A DNA stretch of 64,000 nucleotides from Gordonia westfalica. Its GTDB lineage: Bacteria; Actinomycetota; Actinomycetes; Mycobacteriales; Mycobacteriaceae. The position numbers and the translations under genes were made by a program. The notes under the pieces are model-generated. The model made no database searches. It saw only the letters and a program-made list of their open reading frames with translations, and had not been told where the DNA came from. The stretch's first letter is position 1, and each line of letters starts with the position of its first letter. Of this stretch, positions 63,278 to 64,000 are shown one piece after another. The stretch lies in NCBI RefSeq assembly GCF_900105725.1, contig NZ_FNLM01000034.1:310001-374000 (forward strand), given 5' to 3'.

Positions 63278-64000
63278 CCCACGTGCCTTTTAGGTTCTCG
63301 CTACTCGGGCGCGAACTAGTTTCGGCAGATCGCGTTTCCCTCCCTTCTCCTGAAGAAATGAGAGTAACCAGAACGCCGATTTCACCAGTAGTCGCTGAGG
63401 GACTCGATCTTCTTCTAGCGAGACTGACCGCAGGATTAGATGATGACCGATCGGCACTCCTGAGTGGTATCCGCGGCCGCGAAGTGAGGGGGCTCCTGTT
63501 TTCGACCCGCCCGTTCAACATGGTCGAGCTGTATCTCTCGATTCAGGACCATACGTCACCTGTCGGCTTAGCCGAGGCCACCGACATCGAGAGGATACTA
63601 CTCGCAATTCGCGGATACTCCCCTACAGGGAAACTGCCGAGTTACTCAGGAGCGGGTGATGGGAACCCAGAAGAGCTTAGATTAGACGTAAACTACCCGA
63701 AGGGAAAGCGTCGTGTTGCCCTCGCTATGCTCGACACAAGTTTTCAGTCTTGGAAGTGTGCCGCAATTGGTCAGCATGATCTCGGCCAGGCTCGCTTTGA
63801 AAAGCTTGCAGCCATGTTTACCGAATTGATTGATAGAACCCCCGGGGCGCACTATGCTCTGCTCCCTGAACTGGCACTTCCGTCCTTTTGGTTCGTCCCT
63901 ATTGCGCTGAAACTCCAGGAGAGTGGGATAAGCCTCATTTCAGGGATCGAGTACCAGTCGGTCGGAACGCGAAAGGTCGCAAACCAAGTATGGGCTGCCT
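63247..64000 (+). CDS. Carbon-nitrogen hydrolase (nitrilase-like), RT partner, runs off window
   Basis: An uninterrupted frame of 251 codons runs from GTG 63247 to the window edge. GGAGG at 63235-63239 is seven bases upstream, so it is a real gene start inside the end of the RT gene. After about 150 residues without a known domain, KRRVALAMLDTS begins the nitrilase sandwich. ALLPELALPSFW gives the catalytic glutamate (Glu208), and ISLISGIEYQ follows as in this superfamily. The Lys and Cys of the triad lie beyond the window. RT plus nitrilase is the architecture of DRT type 1-like defence systems; here the parts are separate genes. Confidence 0.78.
   Translation, partial: MAQPEFARDLAHVPFRFSLLGRELVSADRVSLPSPEEMRVTRTPISPVVAEGLDLLLARLTAGLDDDRSALLSGIRGREVRGLLFSTRPFNMVELYLSIQDHTSPVGLAEATDIERILLAIRGYSPTGKLPSYSGAGDGNPEELRLDVNYPKGKRRVALAMLDTSFQSWKCAAIGQHDLGQARFEKLAAMFTELIDRTPGAHYALLPELALPSFWFVPIALKLQESGISLISGIEYQSVGTRKVANQVWAA

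Overview
The window comes from a high-G+C actinobacterium of the mycolic-acid group, most likely Gordonia or a close relative. The evidence is a PknK-type kinase, tandem FadD5-like acyl-CoA ligases, an ECF42-type sigma factor with its DGPF partner, a type VII (ESX)-style secreted toxin with a CpnT-like tip, many LLM/F420-type oxidoreductases, frequent GTG starts and ATGA/GTGA overlaps. The genus is inferred from gene content only. No tRNA, rRNA or CRISPR array was seen.

Layout. 1-9.2 kb: N-terminal part of a PknK-like kinase, a nitronate monooxygenase, a sugar-type MFS transporter, a PAS-GGDEF-EAL c-di-GMP protein, a stand-alone ketosynthase, a membrane protein and an LLM oxidoreductase, closed by a near-perfect bidirectional terminator. 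9.2-17.8 kb: a two-gene ABC exporter, a secreted alpha/beta hydrolase, a Tudor-like small protein, a molybdopterin oxidoreductase/flavin reductase pair, a glutathione peroxidase, a DUF1295 protein coupled to an FAD oxidoreductase, and another hairpin terminator. 17.8-29.3 kb: two FadD5 paralogues, an ECF42/DGPF operon with a matching promoter, an M15 peptidase, a frameshifted DUF2235 gene, an ArsR/glyoxalase operon, a FadR regulator followed by decayed FadD and amidohydrolase fragments, and a carotenoid oxygenase facing a TetR regulator across a palindrome. 29.3-37.4 kb: a branched-chain-amino-acid-type ABC system in which two permeases and one ATPase form one polypeptide, then tandem 46-bp repeats, two TetR genes, and SRPBCC and SnoaL-like genes.

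37.5-46.2 kb is a polymorphic-toxin locus. An SseB-like protein, a helical ESX-type protein, a 2198-residue secreted RHS protein ending in a TNT-like NAD-glycohydrolase domain, and a small overlapping immunity candidate are read in that order on the minus strand. 46.5-56.5 kb returns to more ordinary genes: an M23 peptidase, an APC permease, a Nudix regulator facing a von Willebrand A protein, a small helical protein with a DUF3558-type lipoprotein, a complete ISL3-family insertion sequence with 8-bp target duplications, a LuxR regulator facing an LLM monooxygenase, and a methyltransferase.

56.6 kb to the end looks like a defence island with visibly lower G+C. A protein with a PD-(D/E)XK-like motif is divergent from a 1021-residue phospholipase D/DEAD-helicase/DUF3427 protein. 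Next come a structured 319-bp gap, a reverse transcriptase with a YVDD active site, and an overlapping carbon-nitrogen hydrolase (nitrilase) gene that runs off the window edge. RT plus nitrilase is the hallmark of the defence-associated reverse transcriptase (DRT) type 1-like group; here the two are separate overlapping genes. This is the strongest candidate for an interesting, incompletely described system.
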